Assembly (NCBI GenBank): GCA_963764505.1
Contig: CAVXSP010000001.1
Location: 2,604,001 to 2,668,000, forward strand
Source of the DNA: CAVXSP01 sp963764505
Lineage (GTDB): Bacteria; Acidobacteriota; Vicinamibacteria; Vicinamibacterales; SCN-69-37
Reading direction: 5' to 3'
DNA: 64,000 nucleotides
The notes under the pieces are model-generated. The model did not search any database, had not been told where the DNA came from, and saw only the letters and a list, made by a program, of their open reading frames with translations. This document shows, piece after piece, positions 47,762-56,502 of the stretch. Both the position numbers and the translations under genes were made by a program. Position 1 is the first letter of the stretch, and every line of letters begins with the position of its first letter.

Positions 47762-48652
47762 TCAGTTCTTGATCACGCCGAGCCGCTTGAGGTCCTGGCT
47801 GGCCTGGAGCGCGGCGGTGCTGTTGGGATACTGGCTTCGCAACAGCTGGTAGTTGGCGATGGCCTTGTCCTGCTGATTCAACTGCTCGTACGCAACGCCC
47901 TGGTTGTAGTAGGCGTCGGGCACCGCGTCGGTCGCGTCGGTGTCCTTGAACCTGGCGATCACCTGGTCGTAGGCGGCGACGGCCTCCTGGTACTTGCCCA
48001 TCATGAAGTACGAGCGGCCGATGAGGACCTGCGCCTGGGCTGCGCTCGGGGCGTCCGGGAACCGCTTGACGTACTCCTGGAAGCCCTGAATCGCCATATC
48101 CCACCGGCCGACCGAGTAGTCGCTGAACGCGGCCTGATAGTAGTCGCGGCTGGACGGCGGGACGCCGGTTGGAACGGAAGCCGGAGCCGGCGGCGGCGCG
48201 GATGCGGAATCGGGCGTCGCTACGGCGGGGTCGGAGCCGGGCGGCGCGGCCGCGGGCATCTGCGCCAGCGCCTGCGTCACCATGACGGTCAGCATGTCGA
48301 CGCCCTTCCTGATCGCGTCCATCTCCTGCGTCAGCTTCTGCACCTGTACCTTGTTCTCGCTGACCTTCTCCTGGAGCGCCGACAGGCCGGCATTCGCGCC
48401 GTTGATGAGGGTCTGCTGGTCGGCGAAACCCTTGACGCGCGCGTTGCCCTCGCTGTCCACCTTTGCCGCGAGCGTCCGGATCTGCTCGCTCAGGGCGTTC
48501 ATCTGCAGCATCAAGCGCTGGTTCTGTTCCTCGAGCGCCCGCAGGTCGAGGAACATCTGCTGATCGACGCGGTTCTGGGCCGCGGCGGGCGACGGAAGCC
48601 ACAACGAGGCGGCCAGCAGGCCGCCGCAGATGACGGGGAGGTATCGGGTCAT
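47762..48652 (-). CDS. cpoB: Tol-Pal system protein CpoB (YbgF)
   Basis: A 296-residue periplasmic protein coordinating outer-membrane constriction with wall synthesis. A signal peptide (YLPVICGGLLAASLWLPSPAAA) precedes a coiled coil at about 30-130 (LRALEEQNQRLMLQMNALSE). A Pro/Ala linker leads to three TPRs (DYYQAAFSDYSVGRWDMAIQ, GRSYFMMGKYQEAVAAYDQV, YNQGVAYEQLNQQDKAIANY). The stop is 5 bases from pal's neighbourhood in the same operon, its usual place. Confidence 0.92.
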   Translation of the reverse strand: MTRYLPVICGGLLAASLWLPSPAAAQNRVDQQMFLDLRALEEQNQRLMLQMNALSEQIRTLAAKVDSEGNARVKGFADQQTLINGANAGLSALQEKVSENKVQVQKLTQEMDAIRKGVDMLTVMVTQALAQMPAAAPPGSDPAVATPDSASAPPPAPASVPTGVPPSSRDYYQAAFSDYSVGRWDMAIQGFQEYVKRFPDAPSAAQAQVLIGRSYFMMGKYQEAVAAYDQVIARFKDTDATDAVPDAYYNQGVAYEQLNQQDKAIANYQLLRSQYPNSTAALQASQDLKRLGVIKN

Positions 48653-48656
48653 GATC

Positions 48657-49236
48657 CTATTTTGCGGTCAGCATGAAGTGCGCGCGCCGATTTTTCGCCC
48701 AGGCCGATTCGTCGTGGCCCGGATCGAACGGGAACTCCTTGCCGTAGCTCACCGTCCGGAGCCGCTCGGTGGGGATGCCGAGCGAGACCAGGTAGTTCTT
48801 CGCTGCGAGCGCGCGACGCTCGCCCAGGGCGAGGTTGTATTCGGCCGATCCCCGCTCGTCCGCGTGTCCCTCGATGGTCACGACCCAGGTGCCGTACTTC
48901 TGGAGCACCTGGGCGTCCTCGTTCAGGATGGTGCGCGCCGGGCCGTCGAGCTCGTCGCTGTCCAAGGCGAAGAACACCGGCCTGAGCGGTGAGTTCTTGT
49001 TGATCTCGTCGATGGCGCTCGCCGTCAATGGGTCGGCCGTCACGGGCGGTTCCATCGGCACGGCCGGCGGTTCGGGCACCGGGGTGGGAGCCGGCGGGAC
49101 CGCTTCGGAGGCCGCACCCGGGAAGGGCGCCGGCGGCGGCGGCGTCGGGCGCGCTACCGGGGCGTTCTTGTGGCACGCGCCGGTCACCGTCATGGCAGCC
49201 AGCAAGAATCAGCACGGACACGCGAGCTCGTGACAT
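48657..49236 (-). CDS. pal: Peptidoglycan-associated lipoprotein Pal, frameshifted
   Basis: Outer-membrane lipoprotein binding peptidoglycan; 192 residues after correction. The OmpA-like domain is complete: FALDSDELDGPARTILNEDA, VTIEGHADERGSAEYNLALG, RRALAAKNYLVSLG and YGKEFPF. The signal peptide is split. ATG at 49236 starts MSRARVSVLIL in one frame and AAMTVTGAC continues in another. Removing one T of GATTC (minus strand, 49205-49209) gives a continuous lipoprotein signal ending VTGA-C. As an uncorrected gene only a weak TTG start at 49205 exists. Pro-rich linker at about 30-60. Confidence 0.88.
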
Positions 49237-49260
49237 GTCGTCGACCCTCGTGGAAAAGCC

Positions 49261-50721
49261 CTACTGGGGCGAGCGCGACCAGTCAGGGTAGTCGTTGTTG
49301 CCGGTGTTCGTGATGCGCCGCTTGTAGACCTGGCCCTTCAGGTCGACCATCGCGAGCTGCTTCTTGCCCCACCTCGTCGTCGTGAAGACGATGTGCCGTC
49401 CGTTGGGCGCGAACGTCGGCTGCTCGTTCGAGCCCGGGCCGTCGGTGAGCTTGATGATCTGGCGCGTCGCGACGTCGAGCAGGCAGACGTTGTAGCCTGC
49501 GGCGTTCGTGCCGCAGGTGTACGCGATCTTGTTCACGGCCGCCGACCAGGACGGATGGTCGCAGTGCGACTCCCCGCAGTTGAGGTGCTCGAGGCCGGTG
49601 CCGTCGGCGTTCATCAGGAACAGCTGCGCGTCGCCGCTGCGGCCGGAGACGAACACGATCTGGGCGCCGCTCGGCGACCACGCGGGCATCAGATTGTCGA
49701 GCTTGTGATTGGTCAGCCGGCGCAGGTTGCTGCCGTCGCGGTTGACGACGTAGATCTCCATGTGCCCGTCCCTGGCGGAGGTGAACGCCAGCCTGCTGCC
49801 GTCGGGGGACCAGGCTGGAAGGGAGTTCTGGATCGTCTCGGTGCCACCGGCCGGCCGAGACAGCCGGCCCACCTCATAGATACTCTGGACGTAGACGTCC
49901 GGGAATCCCGTTCCGTACGACGTGTAGGCGAGAAAGCGCCCGTCCGGCGACCAGGCGGGCGAGATGTTCAGCGTGCGATTGACCGTCACGCGCCGGGGAT
50001 TGGCGCCGTCGTAGTCGGCGATGTAGATCTCGCGCACGGCGTTCCCCGCCACGCGGCCGGAGACCGCCTCGCTGCTGCGGTCCGACGAGAACGCGAGCCG
50101 CGTCCTCGCGACACCGTCGATGCCCTGCGACTTGTGGAAGTCGTCCGAGATGTAGTGCGCGCAGTTGCGCGGGTTCTTCGTGTTGCACCCGCCGCCGCTG
50201 TACCGCTTGCCGAAGATCTGCCGGTGCGCCAGCTCGCCGCGCGTGCCGACGACCTGGATCGTCACCGTGAGCGCGCCATTGGCCGCCGGTGTGACGGAGC
50301 CGATCACGACCGCGTCGGCGCCGAGTTCGCTCCAGCGATCGTACGGAAGCGTATCGGGGGAGTCCGCGCGCGGGACCTTGGCGGCTTCCTCGTGCGGGAT
50401 CAGGTAGAACTCGCCTTCGAAGTCGAGATCGTCCCAGAGCACGTCGCCAATGGTCTTGGCCGCCTGCTGTGCGTCGGGCGTCGCTCCACCCGTCGAGAAC
50501 TCCGGCACGGCGATCCGCCTGCGGGCGCCCGTCGTGCCCGTGATCCGGAGCTCGTAGACGGGTTGCTGGTCGGACTGGTCCTGCGATTCACCCTGGGACG
50601 CGACCTGGGACGCGAGCAGGGGCACCGCCACGATCGCATCGAGCGCGCCGCGTCCCGGCGGGAGGAAGAGCGCGCCGGTGCCCGCGACCGCAAGCATGAG
50701 CGCGGTGATTCTGGAATTCAT
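49261..50721 (-). CDS. tolB: Tol-Pal system protein TolB
   Basis: Periplasmic beta-propeller of 486 residues linking Pal to the Tol motor. A signal region precedes an N-terminal domain (about 55-190, IAVPEFSTGGATPDAQQAAK). Six WD40-like blades follow with the repeated SPAWSPDGRFLAYTS, LPAWSPDGSRLAFTSARDG, MPAWSPSGAQIVFVSGRSGD and QPTFAPNGRHIVFTTTRWG. Longer than the E. coli protein, mostly by an extended N-terminus. ATG 50721 is chosen; the reading frame upstream is unrelated. Lies 16 bases after tolA. Confidence 0.94.
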   Translation of the reverse strand: MNSRITALMLAVAGTGALFLPPGRGALDAIVAVPLLASQVASQGESQDQSDQQPVYELRITGTTGARRRIAVPEFSTGGATPDAQQAAKTIGDVLWDDLDFEGEFYLIPHEEAAKVPRADSPDTLPYDRWSELGADAVVIGSVTPAANGALTVTIQVVGTRGELAHRQIFGKRYSGGGCNTKNPRNCAHYISDDFHKSQGIDGVARTRLAFSSDRSSEAVSGRVAGNAVREIYIADYDGANPRRVTVNRTLNISPAWSPDGRFLAYTSYGTGFPDVYVQSIYEVGRLSRPAGGTETIQNSLPAWSPDGSRLAFTSARDGHMEIYVVNRDGSNLRRLTNHKLDNLMPAWSPSGAQIVFVSGRSGDAQLFLMNADGTGLEHLNCGESHCDHPSWSAAVNKIAYTCGTNAAGYNVCLLDVATRQIIKLTDGPGSNEQPTFAPNGRHIVFTTTRWGKKQLAMVDLKGQVYKRRITNTGNNDYPDWSRSPQ

Positions 50722-50737
50722 GATGGTCTCGGTGTCG

Positions 50738-51514
50738 TCATTGGTAGTCGAACGTGAGACGAAGCGTGATCGACGGCGGCTTGTACTCCGGGGGCAGCGG
50801 CGGCAGCCGCAGGCCGGCGAACGGCCGCAGCGATGCCTGGTCGAGCAGAAACGGACCGTGCCGGTAGATCGACAGATCGGTGACCTCTCCGCTCCGTTGA
50901 ATCGTGAACTGCACCTCGACCGATCCGCGCTCGGGCTGTTTCTCGGTCCATTTGTCCCGAATCCGGGTCGTGATGTCCGCCAGGTAGGCATTGCAGCAGA
51001 AATCGGTCAGGTTCGACACGCCGCCCACGCCACCGCCGCCAATCTGCAGCCCCGTTCCCATCCCGGTCACGCCGGTTTCCGCACGCGAGTTGCCGGGCGT
51101 CACCTGCGGCCCCGTCGTCGGCGGCTGCGTGACCCGGGCCGGCGCTTTCGGCTGCTCCTTCGGCGGCGGAGGCGGTGCCTTCTTGGGCGGCGGCGTCGCC
51201 TTTTCGGGGACAGCCATGACGTCGGGCTTCGTGGCCGCGGGTGGAATCGGCCGCGGCCGCTTCGGTTCCGGCGCCACGCGGTCCACCGGCCGCCCGCCGA
51301 TCGTCGTCGGGCCCGTCTTGGCGCCGGGGCTGCCGCCCAGATTGATCACCATCACGCGCTGCGGCGGACGGCTCGTGATCCAGCCCAGCCGCGGCGCGAG
51401 TGCGAGCAGCACAATCGCCGTCACGTGCACGGCGACCGACCACGTGATCATCCGGCTCAAGCCGCGCGGATCGTGCGCCCGGAACGCGAGCAGATCGTCG
51501 ATCGCCGTCTTCAT
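50738..51514 (-). CDS. tolA: TolA/TonB-type energy-transducing protein
   Basis: A 258-residue inner-membrane protein: one N-terminal span (WSVAVHVTAIVLLALAPRLG), a Pro/Lys-rich spacer (about 75-130, TPPPKKAPPPPPKEQPK) and a TonB-like C-terminal domain (about 165-258, GSVEVQFTIQRSGEVTDLSI). Its position between tolR and tolB argues for TolA, though the short Pro-rich spacer is more like TonB. Either way it would couple the TolQR motor to the outer membrane. ATGA overlap with tolR. Confidence 0.87.
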   Translation of the reverse strand: MKTAIDDLLAFRAHDPRGLSRMITWSVAVHVTAIVLLALAPRLGWITSRPPQRVMVINLGGSPGAKTGPTTIGGRPVDRVAPEPKRPRPIPPAATKPDVMAVPEKATPPPKKAPPPPPKEQPKAPARVTQPPTTGPQVTPGNSRAETGVTGMGTGLQIGGGGVGGVSNLTDFCCNAYLADITTRIRDKWTEKQPERGSVEVQFTIQRSGEVTDLSIYRHGPFLLDQASLRPFAGLRLPPLPPEYKPPSITLRLTFDYQ

Positions 51515-51984
51515 CGCTTGCGCTCGGGCGTGCCGGGCTGGGTTTGAAGGCCGACGGACTCGACCCCGCCCTCCCGCAACCTGTCCATCACCTGCACCAG
51601 TTCGCTGTAGCTGACCTCGCCGTCGCCGGCCAGGAGCACATCTTTTCTCAGACGGTCGGCGAGCACCTGTCGCACGCGCTCCGGCAGCACGTCGAGTGGG
51701 ACGGCCTCCTTGTCGAGGCGCACCTTTCCGTCCTGCCGGAAGCTCAGCGGCACGGTCACCGTCAGCGGCGCCGACACGGCCGCCGATCGCGTCGAGCGCG
51801 GCAGGTGGACGCCGAAGCCCTGCTGCATCATCGGCGCGGTCACCATGAAGATCACGAGCAGCACGAGCATCACGTCGACGAGCGGGACGACGTTGATCTC
51901 GGCGAGCGAGCTGGACACACGCATCGACCGCGCGCGTCTCGCGTGCCGGCCGGGCAGCTGCGTCGTGTCTTCGAGCTTCGGCAT
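51511..51984 (-). CDS. tolR: Biopolymer transport protein TolR/ExbD
   Basis: A 157-residue single-span protein of the proton-driven motor. The span LAEINVVPLVDVMLVLLVIF holds the essential proton-carrying Asp. The periplasmic domain ends at VQVMDRLREGGVESVGLQT. Its start shares a base with the tolQ stop and its end overlaps tolA, as expected for stoichiometric translation. Confidence 0.93.
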   Translation of the reverse strand: MPKLEDTTQLPGRHARRARSMRVSSSLAEINVVPLVDVMLVLLVIFMVTAPMMQQGFGVHLPRSTRSAAVSAPLTVTVPLSFRQDGKVRLDKEAVPLDVLPERVRQVLADRLRKDVLLAGDGEVSYSELVQVMDRLREGGVESVGLQTQPGTPERKR

Positions 51985-52739
51985 CAGGTGAAATTCCGCT
52001 CGGCGATGTTCAGGAACTCCATCGAGAAATCTTCCATCACGGCGACGAACGTCTTCACGCGGCTCGTCAGATCGTTATAGAAGAAGACCGCCGGAATGGC
52101 CGCGAACAGGCCGGCTGCCGTCGCGACGAGCGCTTCGGCGATGCCAGGCGCCACGATGCCCAGGCTCGTCTGGCCGGACTGGGCGATTCCGAGGAACGAC
52201 GTCATGATCCCCCAGACCGTGCCGAACAGACCGATGTAGGGCGAGATCGACGCCGTCGTGGCCAGAAAGGAGATGCGGTGCTCGAGGCGCGCCAGCTCGG
52301 TCGTCGTGGCGCGCAGCAAGGCGCGGTCGACCCCCTCCAGGCTCTTGAGAGTTGGACGAGGCGCCGCCGCGCCCGGCTTGCTCTCCGCGGGCTGCGCGCG
52401 CAGCTGCGAGTTCAGCTCCGCGTACCCCGCTTGGAACAGGCCGACGAGCGGGCTCGCCTGGTGCGCGGCGCACGCGGTGCTCACTTCCGAGAAGCGGCTG
52501 CTCTTCCGGAAGATGTCGAGGAAGCCGGCCGTCTGCGTCGACGCGCGGCCGAGCTGTCGCTGTTTGAAGATGATGATGCCCCACGATACTGCAGAGAAGA
52601 GCAGCAGGATCGCGAGAATGATTTGCACCGCGATCCCGGCGTGGGTGATGAGCGAGATGATGTCGGTATGATTGGGCTGGGCCGCGTCGGCGATCAGGCC
52701 TGGCGCCTGCACGGCGACCGCTGTTCCAAGCGTGGGCAA
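51984..52739 (-). CDS. tolQ: Biopolymer transport protein TolQ/ExbB
   Basis: The motor's proton-channel subunit with three spans: AVQIILAILLLFSAVSWGII, then the pair around LATTASISPYIGLFGTVWGI and LVATAAGLFAAIPAVFFYND, the family's MotA/TolQ/ExbB domain. I take TTG 52739 as start: GGAGG lies 5 bases upstream and the promoter at 52795-52824 would begin RNA downstream of the longer GTG start at 52817. That longer form would give 277 residues. First gene of the tol-pal operon. Confidence 0.88.
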   Translation of the reverse strand: MPTLGTAVAVQAPGLIADAAQPNHTDIISLITHAGIAVQIILAILLLFSAVSWGIIIFKQRQLGRASTQTAGFLDIFRKSSRFSEVSTACAAHQASPLVGLFQAGYAELNSQLRAQPAESKPGAAAPRPTLKSLEGVDRALLRATTTELARLEHRISFLATTASISPYIGLFGTVWGIMTSFLGIAQSGQTSLGIVAPGIAEALVATAAGLFAAIPAVFFYNDLTSRVKTFVAVMEDFSMEFLNIAERNFT

Positions 52740-52794
52740 CAACACCTCCAATGTATTGTGCTCGTGCGCCGCTGGGAACAGCGCGAACGCGGAC

Positions 52795-52824
52795 AGCGTA
52801 GCATGCCGAAAAGACACTGGTCAA
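52795..52824 (-). promoter_or_regulatory. Candidate tol-pal operon promoter
   Basis: On the minus strand TTGACC (52819-52824) and TACGCT (52795-52800) are 18 bases apart. Transcription from it would start near 52788, upstream of the GGAGG and TTG start of tolQ. The -35 box is good, the -10 box weak. Confidence 0.45.
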
Positions 52825-52856
52825 ACATTTGATAGGATGGGAGTTCCGGCCTCGAC

Positions 52857-54564
52857 ATGCTTCGATTCCTGGGAGTACGCCATCTGGCGGTCCTCGACCG
52901 GCTCGAGGTCGAATTCGAACCCGGCCTGAACGTCCTGACCGGCGAAACCGGCGCGGGCAAGACGATGCTGGTCGAAGCGATCGATCTGCTCATGGGCGGC
53001 CGCGCCAGCGCGGATCTCGTTCGAACGGGCGAGGACCTCGCCACCGTGCAGGCGATCTTCGAGCACGGGGGCGCCTCGGACGTCATCGTGCGCCGCGAGA
53101 TCTCGGCCCAGGGACGCAGCCGTGCCTTCATCGACGATGTGCTCGCGACGTCGGCGGCGCTGCGGGAGTTCGGCGCGCGCCGCGTCGATCTGCACGGTCA
53201 GCACGAGCACCAGGCGCTGCTCGATCCCGCCGAGCACGTGGGATTGCTCGATGCGTTCGCCGGACATGCGGATGCGGTCGCCGTCGTCGCCGCTCGCCAT
53301 GCGGCGTGGCGTGCGGCCGTGGGCGCGCTCGAGCGGACGCAGCTGGGGGAGCGGGAGAAGCGCGCGCGCATCGAGATGGCGTCCTTTCAGCTCCAGGAGC
53401 TCGATCGCGTCGCGCCCCTGGAGGGCGAAGACGACGTGCTCGCGGGCGAACGGCTGGTGCTCGCCAATGCGGACCGCCTGGGCCGGCTTTGCGCCGACGC
53501 GTACGCCGGGTTGTACGAGGGGGAGCATGCGGCGCTCGGGTCGCTGGCCGGCGTCTGGAAGCGCCTCGCCGATCTCGCCGATCTCGACGCCCGCTTCGGG
53601 CCGTATCTGGCGCAGCGTGACGAGATCAAGCTTCGTCTCGAGGATCTGGCCTTCTTTCTCCAATCGGTACGCCGCGGACATCGAGGCGTCGCCCGAGCGC
53701 CTCCAGGTCGTCGAGGATCGGCTGGCCGCGCTCGAGCGGCTGAAGAGGAAATACGGGCCGGCGCTGTCGGACGTGCGGGCGCGCCAGGCGGCGCTTCGCG
53801 AGGAACTGTCTGCGCTCGACGCGAGCGCCGAGCGCGCGGCCGAGCTTGAGCAGCAGGCGCGGGCGGCAGCCGGCGCGTTTCTGGAGAGCGCGAAGGCCCT
53901 CTCCGCGGCCCGGCAGACCGGGGCTCGCGCCCTCGGGAACGCGCTCGCCGGCGAGCTCGCTGAGCTGGCGATGCCCCGGTCGCGCGTCGACGTCCGGGTC
54001 CAGGCGGCGGAAGACGCGGCCGAGTGGACGCCGCGCGGCATCGATCGGGTCGAGTTCTTTCTGTCGCCGAATCCTGGCGAGGACGTTCGGCCGCTGGCGC
54101 GCATTGCCTCGGGCGGCGAGCTCTCGCGCGTCATGCTGGCCCTTCGCACGATTGCGGCGTCGGACGAGCCAGGGCGGACCCTCGTATTCGACGAGGTCGA
54201 CGCGGGCATCGGCGGAGCCGCCGCCGACGCCGTGGGCGCGCGGCTCCACGCGCTCGGGCGGCGCCACCAGGTCCTCTGCATCACGCATCTGCCGCAAATC
54301 GCCGCCCGAGGCGATGCGCATTTCCAGATCGCGAAGCACGTGAAGGGCGGCCGTACGCTGACGGTCGTCACGAAGCTGGACGAGGCCGCACGAGAGCAGG
54401 AGATTGGGCGCATGATTGCCGGCGCGCGGGTGACTCCTCGAGTGCTCGCGTCGGCTCGAGAGATGCTGGAGGCGCGGCGCACGATGAACGGCGAAAATCT
54501 CACGAAAGGCGAAAGCGAAGGTGCTGCGACGGCGAAAGCGAAGGGCGGACGGCGTGGCGCGTAA
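52857..54564 (+). CDS. recN: DNA repair protein RecN, frameshifted
   Basis: SMC-like ATPase of double-strand break repair, 568 residues after correction. The N-terminal half has Walker A GLNVLTGETGAGKTMLVEAI. The C-terminal half has signature IASGGELSRVMLAL, Walker B LVFDEVDAGIGGAAAD and QVLCITHLPQIAARGD. Coiled-coil arms lie between. The frame breaks after LEDLAFFLQS; removing one G of 53666-53667 continues with YAADIEASPERLQVVEDRL. Both ATPase halves being intact supports a sequence error. Divergent from tolQ, overlapping miaB. Confidence 0.92.
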
Positions 54565-55882
54565 GTACCTCATCCAGACGTTCGGCTGCCAGATGAACTT
54601 CCATGATTCGGAGCGGTTGGCCGGTCTTCTCGAATCGCGCGGATTCGAGCCGGCGGCCGATGAGGCCGCGGCCGACGTATTCGTGCTGAACACGTGCAGC
54701 GTCCGCGAGCGGGCCGAGGAGAAGCTGTACTCGCGCCTTGGAGAGATTCGCGATCTGGCGTCGTCTCGCGGCGCGTCGCCCGTCATTGCCGTCACCGGGT
54801 GCGTGGCGCAGCAGGAAGGATCCGCGCTCTTGCGGCGTCATCGGGAGATCGACGTGATCGCCGGGACGCAGAGCCTGGCGCGGCTGCCCGACATGATTGA
54901 ACGCGCCCGAACCGCGCGGGAGCCCCTGGTCGACGTCAATCCGCATGACGATCTGTCTTTGCCGCTGGGGCTCATCAAGCACTCGGACCCGGTCCGCGCG
55001 TGGGTCACGATCATCGAGGGGTGCAACGAGTTCTGCGCTTTTTGCGTCGTGCCCTACACGCGCGGGCACGAGCGGATGCGGCCGTCCGCGGATATCCTCG
55101 CCGAAGTCCGGGAGGCGGCGCGGCAGGGGCGGCGGGAAGTGCAGCTGCTCGGACAGATCGTCAATCACTATCAGGCGCCGGACGATCCGAGCTGCGATTT
55201 CGCGGCGCTGCTCGCGCGGGTCAGCGAGATCGACGGGATCGATCGGATCCGGTTCGCCAGCCCGCATCCGCGGCATGTGAGTCCACGGCTCGTCGAGGCG
55301 ATCCGCACGCTCCCGAAGCTCTGCAAGCACCTGCATCTTCCGGTGCAGTCCGGCTCGAACCGGGTATTGAAGGCGATGCGTCGGCGTTACACGCGCGAGG
55401 GGTACCTGGATCTGGTGGATCGGCTTCGGTCGCGGATTCCGGATCTGGCGTTATCGACCGATATGATCGTCGGCTTCCCTGGAGAGACCGCCGACGATTT
55501 CGACGGGACGCTCGACCTCGTACGCCAAGTGGGATTTCAGTCCATGTTCTCGTTCAAGTACTCGCCGCGACCGAACACGCTGGCCGCCAAGCGCATGCCG
55601 GATGATGTGCCGGAAGTGGAGAAGACGAGACGGATTCTTGCGCTGCAGACGCTGCAGCGGACGAAGCAGCTCGAGCACCACGAGCGCATGGTCGGCTCCG
55701 TCGTCGAGGTGCTCGTCGACGGTCGTTCGAAGCGCCGGGCCTGGGAGCTGAGCGGCCGATCCGGCGGCAATACCGTCGTGAACTTTCCCGGACCGGTGGA
55801 CTGGATTGGCCGCTTCGCCAATGTCCGTGTCACGGAAGCCGGCCCGAACAGCGTGAGAGGGGAGCGGGCGCATGCTGATTGA
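54554..55882 (+). CDS. miaB: tRNA-2-methylthio-N6-dimethylallyladenosine synthase
   Basis: Radical SAM methylthiotransferase acting on A37 of tRNAs reading UNN codons; 442 residues. The N-terminal cluster cysteines are in TFGCQMNFHDSER, LNTCSVRERAEEK and VTGCVAQQ. The radical SAM motif is EGCNEFCAFCVVPYTRG. LHLPVQSGSNRVLKAMRRRY and a C-terminal TRAM domain (VEVLVDGRSKRRAWELSGRS) follow. GTG 54554 lies inside the recN end and gives the family N-terminus. Confidence 0.95.
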   Translation: MARKYLIQTFGCQMNFHDSERLAGLLESRGFEPAADEAAADVFVLNTCSVRERAEEKLYSRLGEIRDLASSRGASPVIAVTGCVAQQEGSALLRRHREIDVIAGTQSLARLPDMIERARTAREPLVDVNPHDDLSLPLGLIKHSDPVRAWVTIIEGCNEFCAFCVVPYTRGHERMRPSADILAEVREAARQGRREVQLLGQIVNHYQAPDDPSCDFAALLARVSEIDGIDRIRFASPHPRHVSPRLVEAIRTLPKLCKHLHLPVQSGSNRVLKAMRRRYTREGYLDLVDRLRSRIPDLALSTDMIVGFPGETADDFDGTLDLVRQVGFQSMFSFKYSPRPNTLAAKRMPDDVPEVEKTRRILALQTLQRTKQLEHHERMVGSVVEVLVDGRSKRRAWELSGRSGGNTVVNFPGPVDWIGRFANVRVTEAGPNSVRGERAHAD

Positions 55883-56354
55883 GATGTCGATCAAGGGTTT
55901 GATGATCGATCCGATCACCAATATGCCGATCGTGATTCTTCGGGATGCGGACAATCAACGGGTGCTGCCGATCTGGGTGGGTCCGGTCGAGGCGAACGCG
56001 ATCGCCCTGCAGATTGAGAACGTGTCGCCGCCCCGGCCGATGACGCATGATCTGCTCAGGAACGTGCTCGGCGAGCTCGGCGCCAGCCTGGAGCGGGTCG
56101 TCATCACCAACCTCCGCGAGAACACGTTCTATGCGTACCTCGAGCTGCAGCGCCGCGGCGAGACGATTCTCGTCGATTCGAGACCGAGCGATGCGATTGC
56201 GCTATCGCTGCGTGCGAAGGCGCCGGTGTTCGTGGATTCGCGGGTCCTCGAACAGGCCAAATCGGTGGACATTTCGAGCGAGGAGGCCGACCGCGATCGT
56301 CTGCAGCGCTGGCTCGAGAGTCTGGATCCCGACGATCTCGGCTACAAGATGTAG
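55872..56354 (+). CDS. Bifunctional nuclease (BFN) family protein
   Basis: A 160-residue protein with the BFN domain: MSIKGLMIDPITNMPIVILR, LPIWVGPVEANAIALQIENV, RPMTHDLLRNVLGELG and VDSRPSDAIALSLRAKAPVF. The name comes from a plant homologue with nuclease activity; bacterial members are uncharacterised. It overlaps the end of miaB by 11 bases and so is probably co-translated, as miaB-BFN pairs are in other genomes. Confidence 0.87.
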   Translation: MLIEMSIKGLMIDPITNMPIVILRDADNQRVLPIWVGPVEANAIALQIENVSPPRPMTHDLLRNVLGELGASLERVVITNLRENTFYAYLELQRRGETILVDSRPSDAIALSLRAKAPVFVDSRVLEQAKSVDISSEEADRDRLQRWLESLDPDDLGYKM

Positions 56355-56363
56355 TAGCTGCGC

Positions 56364-56392
56364 TTGACAGGACCCCAGGGCCTCCCTAGAAT
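56364..56392 (+). promoter_or_regulatory. Near-consensus sigma-70 promoter for parAB
   Basis: TTGACA (56364-56369), a 17-base spacer and TAGAAT (56387-56392): the best promoter match in the window. Transcription would begin near 56399, leaving a leader of about 100 bases before parA at 56503. The remaining gap holds nothing else I recognise. Confidence 0.7.
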
Positions 56393-56502
56393 GGGCGCGG
56401 CTCATGGAGTCCGGCGCGAGACGAGCGGCCGACCGAGCTGCCGCCGAGTGTTCGTCCTTCCGGAGCTGATGCTCTTCCACGTTTCGTGCGCCTCACAGAC
56501 CC

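Noticed and set aside
48649..49236. 195-residue alternative reading of the pal region
   Set aside because: Only its first 12 residues make sense (Pal signal peptide). The rest is an out-of-frame Arg/Pro-rich shadow of the OmpA-like domain.
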